A stretch of 64,000 nucleotides of DNA from Stachybotrys elegans (GCA_020746835.1 JAGPNK010000041.1:1-64000), one strand, 5' to 3'; positions 12,553 to 23,739 are shown, counted from the first letter of the stretch. Notes: generated by a model from the sequence alone, not told the origin. Program-made: numbers and translations.

Positions 12553-14870
12553 GCTTAAGATGAACATCCACAATCGTCGAGCTAACTTGTCCTGTGGGTT
12601 AGGGTTGCCAGTACACTCTAGTTTCTGGACCCTACTTTTCATTCTGACCTCTACTGAACTGGGCTGCGTGGGAAGTAATTGATGAGAAAGGAATACGCAC
12701 TTGATAGTAACGGGAATGTCTCTGTATTTAAGATTACCTTCTTTAGATATATTTATAACATTATTCATCAACCCATGATTTCTGTCCTATGGTTGTGTCT
12801 ATGCTAATGTGTGCTCATTTTCTTGCCCCGCTCACTTGCATAAATCATGAATGGCAGGGACTGAGAAACGAACCCTTTGGGATTAGTGCGAAAATCACGC
12901 ATCAGGGGGTATCCAGCCCCCTATAGATCGAGCACTATCACCAAGGGCCATGCATGGGATGAAAGATTAGCCAAACCGTTGATCGCCCTGGTGACCGTCC
13001 CCTTAAGGTAACGTGGACAAAAGCCCATTGGTGGTGTGCAAAGTCAAACACACGGCAGATCCACGAAACATATAAACGCCAGGCGCGAAGAGTGCTTGGG
13101 CTCATATTGGAGTTGAGATCTGTTTCTATGACACCCAATTCTCTACAATGATGAAAAGAGTGAACAGTTTGGTAGAGGCGGCAGAGAGCAAATAAACAGT
13201 AGAGCTAGTGCCTAGTGCCCAGCAACCATTGCAGCCGTAGACAATAGAGAAACAACGAGGCCATCGCCACGCTGCCCGTATAGGGTAGGCGACTGGCCCG
13301 GCGGCTGAGTGGCCGAGCCACAGGTGGCTGCGACGTCACAAGCCACACACCTCTACCACGTCTCACACACCCAGGTCTCTCCGAGCGAGCGAAAAGCTAA
13401 TCGTTATGCTTTCCTGGAATTCAAAGGCACAATTGTGAGCCCGCGCAGCTGCTGGAGGCACCAGGGTTGTCAACGCAGAGTTTGGGGGCCTCAGAAGCAG
13501 ATGCAGTGCTCTTATTCATAACCTCTACACCTACAAAAGCAACAATGTCCTACAGGCGCGACACGCCGCCTTGTGTCATTTCCAAAGTGGTGAAAGCGGT
13601 CCTATGTCTGTTCCATTGGTTGCCCTGCGGACACAGATTCAAAGGTGCTGTCTGTTTGGCTGACCCGAACTCATATCTGGGGGTGATGTTCCGAGTGTCG
13701 AAGCGGCGGTAGTCGACAATGTCCTCTGTGATATTGGCCGACGTACAATAGTAAGGTGGTATCGGCGTACATAGGACTAGACGAATTGCCATAGTCGGAT
13801 TCTTTCTCAGTGGTAGTGTAACGTAGTCGACCTGAAGGGGTTTGGACCCCGTACATGACCTCAACTAATCAACGGTCAGCATCTCAGTCACGAAGATAGT
13901 ATGAGAACGGCGTGGTCGATCCATATATCCACCAACCTAGCACCGGAGTTGTGGATTGAGACAACGGCCTATAAGCAGCAATAGTAAGTGAATCAGATAG
14001 TAGGGAACAGTGAAAGCCTTGGGATACTTGGGGGCCATATCCAAGACCAGACCGTCTGCACAACAGTCGCCCAAAGTTAAACGATCCGAAACTTCAGAAG
14101 CGAACTCGTTGATGAACTTAATGCATGCGTTCGATCCTGCGTTCGCATAAGTAGGATTTCGCAGTTAAAAGTCCCAAACCAAAAGGTCCCATCCTCCATG
14201 GCAAATTGGAATGCCGCATAGGGAAATCGATGTAGGCTGGAACAAGAGTCGGGTTTCGCCGTCACTGACAGAGTGGCTCTATTAATGCTGTTTGTTCCAG
14301 GCGCATTTGGGGCTCCTGCTGAATTGACAAGGTCGTCCCGCATCTGCACGAGGCTGGCTCTGCACCTTATCCAGAGACATATCTTACTAACCCAGCGATC
14401 ACGCCCTGCGTTGGAGACATTGCCTCGCTTCTTCTCATACCCCTACTGGAAAAAGAAAGGACGTAATAGTTACTCCCTCCTATGGCGGCGTGGTCGCTAG
14501 AGCAGCCATCAAACGCCTCAGTAAGCAAGCCCAAAGGTTCTGGGTACGGGAAATCATGGGGTAGGCAATATTCGCTTGGACGATAAGAATCAGATTGAGG
14601 TATTGGGTGGTGCTTAGTCGACATTCATCAAGTTGAACAGGGTAATTATCTATGATTATCGTCTTGCACGCCGATCCTAAGTGGTAACTTAGCCATAGAC
14701 GGGCTTGGTTGTCACTGAGGACGCCATTAATTCAGGACACAGATCAAGAGTTTTGGTTCAAACGTCAACTCGAAGATAAGCTATCTCATCGTGCCATGAC
14801 TCAAAACAGTTCTGGTTCTCAGTGTAAAGAGACACCGCCATCTTCTGGCCGTCTCAAAAATCGCTTGAAT
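12553..14870. other. 2.3-kb region without a supportable gene
   Basis: It holds the tyrosinase 3' end and the 3' end of the minus-strand aldo/keto reductase. Short frames at 13309-13521 (+) and 13550-13864 (-) overlap and show no family signature. A short hairpin at about 13836-13849 (GGGG-loop-CCCC) superficially recalls a tRNA T-arm, but the loop is not TTCRANY. Confidence 0.5.
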
Positions 14871-15883
14871 CTAACTTACAATCTTCCAAAGGTCGTCCAG
14901 CGCTACTAAGATATCTTGGGGCAGTGGGCCTTTATTGATTGCTGCTACATTTTCTTTAACCTGGGCCAACTTGCTCGAACCAAAAATGATAGCATCTGAC
15001 GGCTTCAGTTGGGAATGAAAGGCGAGCCACCGAAGGGCGATTTCAGTCTTTGTGATGCCGTGGGGCTCGAGGCTCTTATCAAGGAAGCGTATGGCGTCGT
15101 GGTACTTGTTTTTGTCGTATCGCCTCGCATCCATCGACATAATGTTGCCTTCTGAAAAGCGCGTACCGTCGACGTTTCCCGTGGTAAGGGCGCCATGCAG
15201 GAATCCACTGGCGTGCGGGCTGTGTGCAACAAATTGCATGTTATTCTTCCGGACGATGTCAAGGACCGCTCCCTCATGACGGCGATCAATGAGGTTGTAG
15301 ATGCCTTGGTATACGGTCGGCTTGACGTAGCCTTCGCGATCGCAGATGTCGATGAATTGTTGGAGCATCTCGGCGGTAAAGTTACAAACTCCTAGCTGCA
15401 AGCACAATCAGTCAGTATAGCTCAAATACATGAACAAGAGTACATCGGGCTGCTTGCCTTATCAAATATACCCTTCTTGTATTGTCTGTTGAAGCCGGCT
15501 GCCTGATCCTCGAGCGGAGTGGAAATGTCGGCAGCATGGGGGTAAAAGACATTGATGCGCTGGCCGTCCCTAAACTTTAGGACCTCAACACTCTCGGCAG
15601 CAGATTTTGCGATCTTCTCAGGTTCTAGGGTACCACTGAAGCTAGCCATGCTGATCATAACCTTGGTATCGATAGCAAATCCCATCTGTGACGCCTTGGC
15701 TCGACCAAGAAGCCGCTGCGAAGCTCCAATGTCAGTTGGCGGGTAGAGGGCAGCGGTATCGAGCCGCTCCACGCCCAGCTTCTGGAGTGTTTTGAGTAAT
15801 TCCCCGACTGCCTCATCGCTCACAAACTCGTTGCCCAGGCCGCCGCAACCGAAGATGACCTGTGGTGCTTCCAAAGATGCCAT
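14871..15883 (-). CDS. Aldo/keto reductase (aflatoxin-aldehyde-reductase-like, AKR7 type)
   Basis: Two minus-strand exons (15883-15458, 15395-14871) encode 316 aa. The 62-base intron has a GC donor (AAG|GCAAGC) and a TTGCAG acceptor. No GT donor restores the frame, whereas the GC-AG splice gives KKGIFDKLGVCNFTAEML, the standard family junction. The catalytic tetrad is visible: Asp in LDTAALYP, the Tyr in the same motif, Lys in IDTKV and His in FYPHAAD. The C-terminal half carries the NADPH-site string IIFGSSKLAQVKEN. The length is normal. It reduces aldehydes or dialdehydes with NADPH in the cytosol, a detoxification role. The last codons (ATT-GTAAGT-TAG) contain a perfect donor, so the mRNA might be spliced to a slightly different C-terminus; the simple stop is adopted here. 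Confidence 0.9.
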
Positions 15884-17230
15884 ATTCGTTAGGGCAGATT
15901 GCTGGGTGTTGAAATGAGAGCGAGTGAGGACGGATAAGATTAAAGAGGGGGATGCGTGCTCACCACACGGCTGACCTTTGGCTTGGACCAACAGCATGCA
16001 AGATAAAAACTTGGCATTATATTTAGATCTTATCGTCATTGACGTACGCAGCCATTGTTGGTCCTGAGAACAATTTGCGCTGCTCTATGCGAGCTGGCCC
16101 ACTTTATGGGACGGAGCCCATGTCGAACGTACCGAAAGCATCGAAACCAGGCCAACAACTGAGGGGTCGGAATGACCACATCACAAGGGTGTGCCTTATC
16201 ATGTACTTGGTAGTCGGGTTACATATGCAGGTCCCCATGAATTCCCGCGGGCTCCATGGAGAAGCGGGTTGTAGGTGAAGCGCTCATGTCTCCCAATTCC
16301 AGCTTAGCTTGATAGGGCTGTCATGGGTCATGGAGCCCGTCCATTGCGGTGGCCTCCCTGGAGACGAGCAGGAACCAAGCTCGGCGCGAGCACGAACCAA
16401 GCTCGGCGCGAGCACCGGGATGACTGCAGCAGGGTCAGTGCGCGTCAACTTGCCCGCCACCAGTACGAGGCAGGGTCCGACTTTGGGTAACCGTGCAAGT
16501 CGACCTGTCGATACACGGCTGGACCATGTTCAAGTCCTCGACGGCCAAGATTAGAGGGATTCCTCGTGAAAAGTCGCTCACATGCTCTTGTTAAGCCTAC
16601 CGCTGCAATTCCCGCCTTGCGGGCTGTTTTAAGAGGGAGGTCCATGATGAAGACATTGGCTGCAACATTGGGGAAGTTTGCGAGTTGATACCAAAGTAGC
16701 TGGATAAAGCAGCAGCCGCCGGATATTGTCCTGTCCCACGCGGACGACAGTGCTGTACCTCGAAGGTAAGCCAGACTGGAAAGGTCATGGCGGCCCAACG
16801 AGCTCTGCCTATTTATCGGTAAATGCACGATACAAGGCCGAGGAACAAACTACCACTGCCATGCCTTGGTCCGGGCTCGCGTGTAGAGAGAATGAAAGAG
16901 AAGGAAACAAAGAGTCCCCTTCCGCGTTCGTTGGCAGTATGCTGGAACTTATGGCGAGCATTGCGCTGCAGCAATGTGACATTCCCGATACTTGCGGAGA
17001 TATCCCTCCCCTCCTAGCTCCCAGAAGCAAGAGACGCAACAGTTTGCAGAAGCTGAGCATAGATTGGTGTTGGCGAGATAGTACAGGTCGACGGCGAGTA
17101 AGGTGGGACTTGCTGAGTGATGCCTTGTATTAAACTACCCTCATTTTCATGCCACATCTCTGGGCTGGTGTGTATGGAGGGTATCCGAAACTAACCGTGG
17201 CCTGAGGATCCCCGTCTTGGTAACTCTTGA
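15884..17230. other. Region without a supportable gene
   Basis: It contains the AKR promoter side and short overlapping frames only. A 22-base direct duplication lies inside (separate entry). No coding domain is recognised. Confidence 0.5.
16372..16415. repeat. Tandem duplication of a 22-base unit
   Basis: The unit starting GAACCAAGCTCGGCGCGAGC and ending AC occurs twice head to tail with no mismatch. Perfect identity implies a recent duplication. It lies in non-coding DNA and is GC-rich relative to its surroundings. Confidence 0.85.
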
Positions 17231-17231
17231 A

Positions 17232-17700
17232 TAGGGGGAGAGGGCGTCTCTGTCGGCAGCAGAAAAAGCCCAGGCGGTTTCGTCCAATTCCGCCGTGCAA
17301 AAGCTTGCTCCAGGCAACCGTCTTGCATCTGTCACCATCCCCGACTAGACCGTCGATGGCGCTTTCGATTCTGCCCTCGAAGGTGTCACGCACATTATTG
17401 ACGCTGGCTCGCTTATGCCCGTCCCAACGTTTGAGCCCCGGACTCAGGTCTTTGAACTTCATGTCCACATCTCGTCAGGCATCCCGTCCTCCGCCCTCAA
17501 GACACCCAGTGTGCAACGTGCCGTCATCACGTCGTCCATGGCGGCCAATCTGGGCCTTGCCGAGACCTCAGCCTCGCCGCCATCTGCCAGCACGCGCATT
17601 GAACCACCAGATCCATTTCCTTCGACCTTTGGCAATGTGTTCGGAGCGTATGTGCTGGGAAAATGCGTCGAGATGAAGAATTCGGACGATTTTGTCCCCA
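17232..17700 (+). pseudogene. Relic of an NAD(P)-dependent epimerase/aldehyde reductase
   Basis: One plus-strand frame reads AAEKAQAVSSN, then VTIPD, an in-frame TAG, then GAFDSALEGVTHIIDAGS, RAVITSSMAANLG and GAYVLGKCVEMKNSDDF. This is the middle of an extended SDR of the dihydroflavonol-4-reductase/aldehyde-reductase type: a VEGVxHI strand, the ITSS catalytic-serine motif and a position equivalent to Y-x-x-x-K read here as Y-V-L-G-K. The N-terminal GxxGxxG and the C-terminal substrate half are missing. The frame runs out just before a 22-base poly-C tract. With a nonsense codon and both ends missing, it cannot be functional. Confidence 0.75.
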
Positions 17701-17777
17701 CAAGAAGCCTCATTTTGGTAGATGTGACTGCACAATACCTAGAAACGATTGGAAGAGAAAAGGAACAAATATATCCG

Positions 17778-17799
17778 CCCCCCCCCCCCCCCCCCCCCC
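17778..17799. repeat. Poly-C homopolymer (22 bases)
   Basis: An uninterrupted run of 22 C residues immediately downstream of the epimerase relic. Such tracts are prone to slippage, and the exact length may also be affected by sequencing. Confidence 0.9.
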
Positions 17800-18235
17800 T
17801 CACTCTAAGCGCATCTCTGACCTGGAACTTTCCACTTGACTCGATATCCTCTAGTAATGGTATCGAAAAGCGTGTCATAAAACCGCAGATCTAGGGCAGC
17901 TTGGATCTACCCGACTGGGTGCGCGGTGATGGCCCAACCGTTCCGTATTTGAATCTGTTGTCCGGCAGGCCGAGTGGCTGGTGACGGTCCATTTACCTTA
18001 TTCAATGGAGCCAAATGGAAAGATCCCACTTGTACGTCAACAAGGACTCTGCACGGATCGAGTCTCGGACCTTAGTTATGCGAATTTGGCATGTGAGACC
18101 GACCTTGGAAGAAAGGCCGCGGCAGTCGTCCCTCCGAGGGCCATGTTAGTGAAGACGGTTGCATTGCATCGCATTCTCGTGGCGAATCATGATTTGCTCA
18201 TTTTAGCCTAAAACCTATTATGAACTTAAGCCGGC

Positions 18236-18245
18236 ATATAAAAAT
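18236..18245 (+). promoter_or_regulatory. TATA element of the AA9 gene
   Basis: ATATAAAAATAT lies ~90 bases upstream of ATG 18334, a normal distance for a short fungal 5' UTR. It is the only clear TATA box in the 300 bases before the gene. Confidence 0.5.
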
Positions 18246-18333
18246 ATCAGGTATCCCGCTGTAAAGCGGAACGTCAACACAGTCTCGATCTTCACCACAA
18301 ACGCCTTCTGTCTCCGCATTTCCTGATATCAAG

Positions 18334-19124
18334 ATGCGATTTTCCGCCGTGCTGCTGGCCCTCACTGGGCTGGCTTCCGCCCACTGTATGCAGCCTGCTC
18401 TCCCTCAAAACAGACACTGACCATCGCAGACACCATCCCCCGCATTTCGTCAGGCGGCGTTTCCGGCTCCGACTGGCAGTACACACGCCGTACTGAGAAC
18501 CATTACTCCAACGGCCCTGTGACCAACGTCGCATCGTCACAGATGACGTGCTACGAGCTCAGCCCCGGTACACCTGCGCCCCAGACTCTGGCTGTCACGG
18601 CCGGCTCCAGCATCACATTCCATGCCAACACGGCCCTCTCCCACCCTGGCCCGGTCAACGTCTACCTCGCCAAGGCACCCAGCACGGCTGCTACTTTCGA
18701 TGGCAGGGGTCCCGTTTGGTTCAAGATTTACGAAGAAAGCGCCACAATTTCGAGCTCAGGCATCAGCTGGGGTTCCTACAGTATGTCCTCCAGCATGCGC
18801 CAGATACACACTTAGCTGTACAGTAAGCTGATGCAAACAGACGCCGCGAGCTACACTGTGCCCATTCCCCGCTGCATCGCCAACGGAGAGTATCTCGTCC
18901 GCTTCGAGCACATTGCTCTTCACAGCGCCGGCTCGGTCGGCGGCGCCCAGCTCTATCTTTCGTGCTCTCAAATCTCCGTCACCGGTGGCTCCGGCACTGC
19001 TCGCCCTAACCTCCTCAGCTTCCCTGGCGCCTACAGCCCGAACGATCCCGGTCTGCTCATCGGCATCTACTGGCCTATCCCTACGAGCTACACAAACCCT
19101 GGTGGCCGACCTCTCACCTGCTAA
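18334..19124 (+). CDS. AA9 lytic polysaccharide monooxygenase (formerly GH61)
   Basis: Three exons (18334-18385, 18430-18780, 18841-19124; introns 44 and 60 bases) encode 228 aa. Residues 1-16 are a signal peptide ending LASA. Cleavage exposes His17 as mature residue 1, the first copper ligand of the histidine brace. The second ligand is His89 in ALSHPGPVNVYLA. The core also has EHIALHSAGSVGGAQLYLSC, with the family's outer-sphere His and Gln and the axial Tyr. The C-terminus (PGLLIGIYWPIPTSY) is the typical AA9 ending. There is no linker or CBM1, so it is a single-domain enzyme. It would be secreted and cleave cellulose or hemicellulose oxidatively with Cu plus a reductant, supporting plant-cell-wall breakdown. 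All splice joins preserve the reading frame through conserved motifs. Confidence 0.95.
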
Positions 19125-19919
19125 ATACGCCACCGGTGGAATAGGTGTCGGTCGTAGGTCGAAGGAAGTTAGGGGCCAGTGAACTGCTCGTAAGTATGAT
19201 CTGGTTATGTATATAGCCTCTGAATCTGAAACGTACATACCTCGTTATCCTCATTCATCCTTGTGAGTTGTCTAAATAGCTCTGGTACCCTTCCTGTTGT
19301 TGAGACTCTTCATGCCAGGTTTCCAAGTTTGATGTGCTAGTTTTAATGGCCAATGGAGGTATAAAAGTAGAGTATATACCTTGCCTCCCCATCCTGGTGT
19401 AGATCTTCATGCATGCAAAGTTGATCCATACTGACCTGGGCTGACACGCAGTATATTGACAATCTGGGCTGCTGGGCCAGAGGGTATGGTCCCGGCCACT
19501 CTCCAGCTAAACTGAGCTCTGAGCTGAACACAGATTGGATGCGCTCCCCGCCTGTTTCCGGACATGATGCTGTTTGGCTACATGACGATAGTTGGACCGG
19601 CCGATGGCCTTTAGTGACGCATTCAACAAGTGGGTGGTCTAGATACTTCCTCGACGATGCCATCTGCTGAACTGCGAGAACAGTGACATGATATCTGGCA
19701 GGGCTGCAGTTGCGATATACTGGGCGAGTCAAACCTCGCACGACGTCACGTTTTGACGTAGCAGCGAAGTTTCAGTGCTAAGAGACATGAAAGCCAATCA
19801 TAGCTTCCAGACTTCTGTATACTTATTCCAACACGACCACTTCATCACCTCCAAGCCTTGCTTCCACAAAGGCTTCGCCGACAAAGACACAATGTCCGCA
19901 ACCTCCACCAGCCCACCCA
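19125..19919. other. Non-coding stretch after the AA9 gene
   Basis: It carries the AA9 3' end; short frames only, no domain recognised. Confidence 0.5.
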
Positions 19920-20075
19920 ACAAACCACAAGGGACCGTTGTCCGTTACGCCGGCCTCGTCGCCCGCCAGTACCAGCAGCGCAGGCGCAATTGCCGGCGTC
20001 GGCGTTGGCTGCGTCGTCTTCGTCCTCGCCGCTCTTCTCTACTCAATATACTGAGACAGGCGCCGCTCTTGCAAG
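19920..20075 (+). pseudogene. Possible fragment of a single-pass membrane protein
   Basis: One frame reads PASSPASTSSAGAIAGVGVG and continues into a hydrophobic run (CVVFVLAALLYSIY) before TGA. A Ser/Thr-rich stalk followed by a Gly-rich start to a single TM helix is typical of fungal surface or WSC-like sensors. Nothing of an ectodomain is visible upstream. Treat it as a small relic or a chance frame. Confidence 0.25.
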
Positions 20076-20651
20076 GCTGCCCACCATCTCATGTGGCCCT
20101 GCCTCGGGCGGGGATTTCCCGAGCCGCTTCAGTTGCAGCCCAACCACATAGCCTCTTGGCATGCTAAGTCTGGATATAGTGAATATAGACTGACGCCTCC
20201 ATGCATCCTGCTAGTATTCTGTCGGGCCACTTGATACATCACACACGACACTGACACACGACACCTTAACAGATAATTTTGGCCCAGATGTAACGAATCA
20301 CGAAGTTGGATGGAAGGATGATTTGATTGACTGTACTACCTTGCTCGTTCTTGGAAATTTGATTGACAATGATGAAGGGTGACCTGATGATGGGCAAGCT
20401 AGCCGTGTGGTGCTGATGATTACTTTAATCTTATTGAATACCTTACAGTCAAGGATCCCGAGTGCTTCTTCGAACGGGTTCTTTTTACCCGCCATGGCAT
20501 TTTATGTAGTCTTATGTATTGTCAAACAGAACCACGCTTTCGCTTGATGAAGGTGAGATAAGGCCATGCCAGGGTAGTACCACGGCGAAGGGTAACTTGC
20601 TAAGTCCACAGGTGTTTAAACTCTGCGGAGGCTCAACTATGGTGAATTAAC

Positions 20652-20825
20652 TGTCGGTTGGCTCTCCATGGAGTTAGTTATGAGCGTAGGGGTTACTGTG
20701 TATGTATTCTCTAAGCTGCCTTTTTAGCTAGCTAGCTGTGTAGAACGCCTTGAAATAGAGGTCTAGGCCAGCTCTAGTTATATAACTAGCTAGAACCCCC
20801 TTTTCCTACGTTCTATATTCTAATA
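20652..20825. repeat. 5' LTR of the miniature element (174 bp)
   Basis: It aligns end to end with 21484-21657. It begins with an intact TGTCGG but ends CTAATA where the other copy has CTGACA, i.e. G-to-A and C-to-T changes at the 3' edge. It contains a CTAGCTAGCTAG-like core. Confidence 0.82.
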
Positions 20826-21102
20826 TAGGCAGTTCTTTCTTTTATAGCTAGATAGCTAGAAAGGCTATATCCAGCCTATCCCTACCCTATTCCTTCTTAC
20901 TAAAAGGGCCTTTTAAAGAGAGAGCTTTCTAATAGGGGCCTTCTAAGGGGACTCTCTAAGGGGGCCTTTTACTAGGCCTTTTAAATAGAGACTAGTTTAT
21001 TCAAGGGGTTTAGAGTATATTGAATTTAAAGAAGCCTTCTAAGTAAGGCTTTAAGAGTTACTATATTAAAGGGGCTTTTTAAGCTAGGCTTTAAACTTGT
21101 TA

Positions 21103-21287
21103 TTCTATAGTAATGGTTCTAGGCAGGCCTAGATTAGGGGCTTTTAAAAGCCTAAGGTTATTATAGGCTAGTAGAATAATATATCTACTATAGATATAAT
21201 AAAACACTTTCTAGAGTAATGGTTTTAGGCAGGCCTAGGTTAGAGGCTTTTAGAAGTCTAAGGCTAATTATTATAGGCTAGTAGAAT
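21103..21287. repeat. Internal duplication within the LTR element
   Basis: Segments 21103-21177 and 21210-21287 share the same order of short blocks (TAATGGTT, AGGCAGGCCTA, GGCTTTTA, TATAGGCTAGTAGAAT), separated by ~32 bases. A shorter third block (AGGCAGGCCTA) recurs near 21400. Differences are mainly transitions. Confidence 0.7.
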
Positions 21288-21483
21288 GTTACAGTTAGTT
21301 TAGAGTATCTATTTAGAGGGTTATTGGTATAGGCCTGTAGCTAGATTGTAGATTCAAATAGATTTGTAGTAAGAGAGATATTCTAGAATAATAGTCCTAG
21401 GCAGGCCTATAGCTAGCTAAACTATCATTCTAGAGTGTCTATTAACCTTATTAATCTATAGTTACTATTTAACTATTAATTAA

Positions 21484-21657
21484 TATTAGTTGGCTCTCTA
21501 TAGAGTTAGTTATAAGTATAGGGGTTACTGTATGTGTATTCTCTAAGCTGCCTTTTTAGCTAGCTAGCTGTGTGGAATGCCTTGAAATAGGGGTCTGGGC
21601 CGGCTCTAGTCATGTGACTAGCCGGGACCCCCTTTTCCCGCGTTCCATATTCTGACA
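21484..21657. repeat. 3' LTR of the miniature element (174 bp)
   Basis: Equal in length to the 5' copy. Its first bases are TATTAG instead of TGTCGG, whereas its 3' half is less mutated and retains CTGACA. It carries the 16-base palindrome CTAGTCATGTGACTAG, which is decayed in the 5' copy. Each LTR keeps sites the other has lost, so the ancestral LTR can be inferred. Confidence 0.82.
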
Positions 21658-21662
21658 TTAAC

Positions 21663-22318
21663 ACATGCTCCCATGTTAGGCGCTGGCCAAAAAGTAGAAG
21701 TCACCAGAAATGTATTGATGATGCAAGTGACTTGAGTTCCCAAGGACCCTTCCAGCTTTGAGACAACTCTGCAACCTGTCCGCATTACTAGAGCTTCTGC
21801 TATCAGATGTACAGACGAGGTCTGGATGAGTCTTCTTGTATCATCTGTGCGCCAATGATACCCAACTCTCCAAGACAACACAAGGTAAACCCACACGAAG
21901 AACATGAAAACAATCATGCGTATCATAATTAAAGGGCGAATCGAAGGTATTGCTTTGCCGTCGTTTCATAATACACCAAACTTGTATATACTTGCTTCAT
22001 GATTGCCGGGAAATCTTGTTTGTCCCAGGACATGGATTCTCTCGTAGATTGTACCAGACTCCCGATATGCCCTACGCCGAGCCGGAACTGGGAGATCAAG
22101 TACATCCCCGAAGCCCCCGGGACTGGAGACATAATCGATGTTGAATTCCTCTAAATCTGCCATCTTGACCATCCTCTCATGAATTCGAACCGGCACGGAG
22201 CCACGCTAGCTATGAAAGCGGTTTCCACCAATCCAACACACTTACGCTCACCTATACGTTCGTAACCATGACATGTGAAAGCTCCTTTCGCAGTCCAGCA
22301 TTCAAACGCTACTCACCT
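21663..22318. other. Region with an unidentified minus-strand coding-like patch
   Basis: On the minus strand two overlapping frames (22196-21966 and 22132-21929) look protein-like. One reads MADLEEFNIDYVSSPGG, and the other ends TTAKQYLRFAL at a TAA. They overlap out of phase, and no intron joins them cleanly. I do not recognise the family. It may be a relic or a lineage-specific short gene. Confidence 0.3.
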
Positions 22319-23150
22319 TCACCACGGCTTTGAGGTTCCGTCGTAGAACATGAACTTGCCCGACGTGTCCTCCCTGTTTGCAGCATCAATCACTTTGATC
22401 ATTCCTGAGACACTGACATTGACCTCGACTTCAGCCTTCTCCAATCCCAAAGTTTGAGCTCCAGTGTTTCCCATGTCAGTTTGCACCCAGCTGTCTTCAG
22501 TCAGCGCGCACCACCAAGTGTGAAACACACCTACCCAGGATCCAATGGGAAAGCAGTCAATGCAGGGTTCTCGAAGTGGATTTTGAGCGTGATGTAATTA
22601 AGCGCCACCTTTGATGTCCCGTAGACAGAGTTGGGGAAGTTTCGGGTTGCCATCTCGCTCAGGCTAGCCGCTGACGTTCCAAGCGTTACGAACTTTGGCT
22701 GCTTTGCTGCCAGAAGCAGTGGGCGTACAGCCTTGAAGAGCAAAATGACGCCAAATACATTGACTTGAAGGTGCTCTAAGAGGTCGGGAATTTCGACTTC
22801 GTGGACCTGTGGGAAGACTTGGGAGATACCCGCATTTGCAATAGCAATGTCCACAGCAGTAATCCCTTGTCTCTTGATATCCTCGACGGCTGTAGCGGGG
22901 TCGGTTTCGGAGACGCTATCGATTTTGACCACAATCAACGAGCTGCCTTTGCCGGTGGGAAGCGCTTGCAGCGCAGTTGCTGTGCTGGGGTTGCGCACAG
23001 CACCGATGACGATGTGGTTGGGGCGCGCGAGGAATATCTCTGCGAGACCGTAGCCCAGACCTGGGTCCACGCATTAGGTTACGTGTCATTCATGGGGACT
23101 TGCGTACCTCGATTAGCGCCAGTAACGAGAACAGTGGTTTTTGCAGCCAT
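22319..23150 (-). CDS. Short-chain dehydrogenase/reductase (classical SDR)
   Basis: Three minus-strand exons (23150-23108, 23060-22535, 22490-22319; introns 47 and 44 bases) encode 246 aa. The first join rebuilds the cofactor motif TGANRGLGYGLAE (residues about 10-22). The second rebuilds the conserved PGWVQTDMG after the active site. Other landmarks are intact: IAIANAGIS, the catalytic Ser in LGTSAASLS, and Y-x-x-x-K in VYGTSKVALNY. The protein ends KPW, typical for this subfamily. It is a cytosolic NAD(P)H-dependent carbonyl reductase of the fungal type close to the norsolorinic-acid-ketoreductase group. Substrate unknown. It stands alone between the LTR element and the ankyrin relic, so context gives no pathway. 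Confidence 0.92.
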
Positions 23151-23739
23151 GATTCAATTTTCTGCTTGAAGAGAATGACGCGGGGAGGGGAAGATATGCC
23201 AGAGCACTGTAAGAGCTGTTATTATGTTGCTTATAAATGAAGGAACCGTCTACATACGCTTACAAATAGGAATCTGTCTGTCTGAGTAGATCCAACATGG
23301 TAATTGCCGCATGTCTGTACTGTCTTATTGTAATCATCTGTACCTATAAGTCTAGTCTACTTAGATGCAGAAGACTCTCTCATTTTATTAAATAGGCTGT
23401 TGGTTGTGTCTAGGTGTGATTTGCCTCTAGCGTCGTCATTTCCTGCCAGCCCTCATTGGAACGCTCATAACACTTTACCTGTACTATTTGCAATAATACT
23501 TAGCATACCACTATTTCTGGAATAAGTCAATGGCACTGGTATTAGGAGCTGTCCCACACGCCTCCGCTGAAGTTAACGTTGGGGCCATGTTGAAGTAACA
23601 GGAGTGCTACGGGTTAATGACCACTGGCGGCGGCACCCACATATTCCGCCTGCTTCATTGACAACAAACACCATTATGACTTGCGGGGGCTGAGAGGGCC
23701 TTCTACTTGTGAGTTGATTGGGGATTGACATTCACAAGG
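23151..23739. other. Non-coding stretch
   Basis: Upstream region of the SDR gene; AT-rich, with no supportable gene. Confidence 0.5.

Larger units (their letters stand above)
20652..21657. mobile_element. Small non-coding LTR element (TRIM-like), RIP-affected
   Basis: A 1,006-bp unit starts TGTCGG and ends CTGACA (TG...CA with short inverted ends TGTC/GACA). It is bounded by a perfect 5-bp direct repeat TTAAC (20647-20651 and 21658-21662), as expected of a target-site duplication. The two ends are 174-bp direct repeats that differ almost only by transitions. The 658-bp interior is AT-rich, has no coding capacity and contains an internal duplication of ~75 bp. These are the hallmarks of an LTR retrotransposon in miniature, which depends on another element for reverse transcriptase. 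The transition bias is consistent with RIP. I cannot place it in Copia or Gypsy, because no primer-binding site was matched to a tRNA. Confidence 0.8.

Noticed and set aside
13830..13860. Possible tRNA T-arm
   Set aside because: The stem is good but the loop is not TTCRANY, and no acceptor stem, D-arm or anticodon arm can be folded around it.
16372..16415. CRISPR-like or minisatellite array
   Set aside because: Only two copies of a 22-base unit with no spacers, in a eukaryotic genome; a simple duplication.
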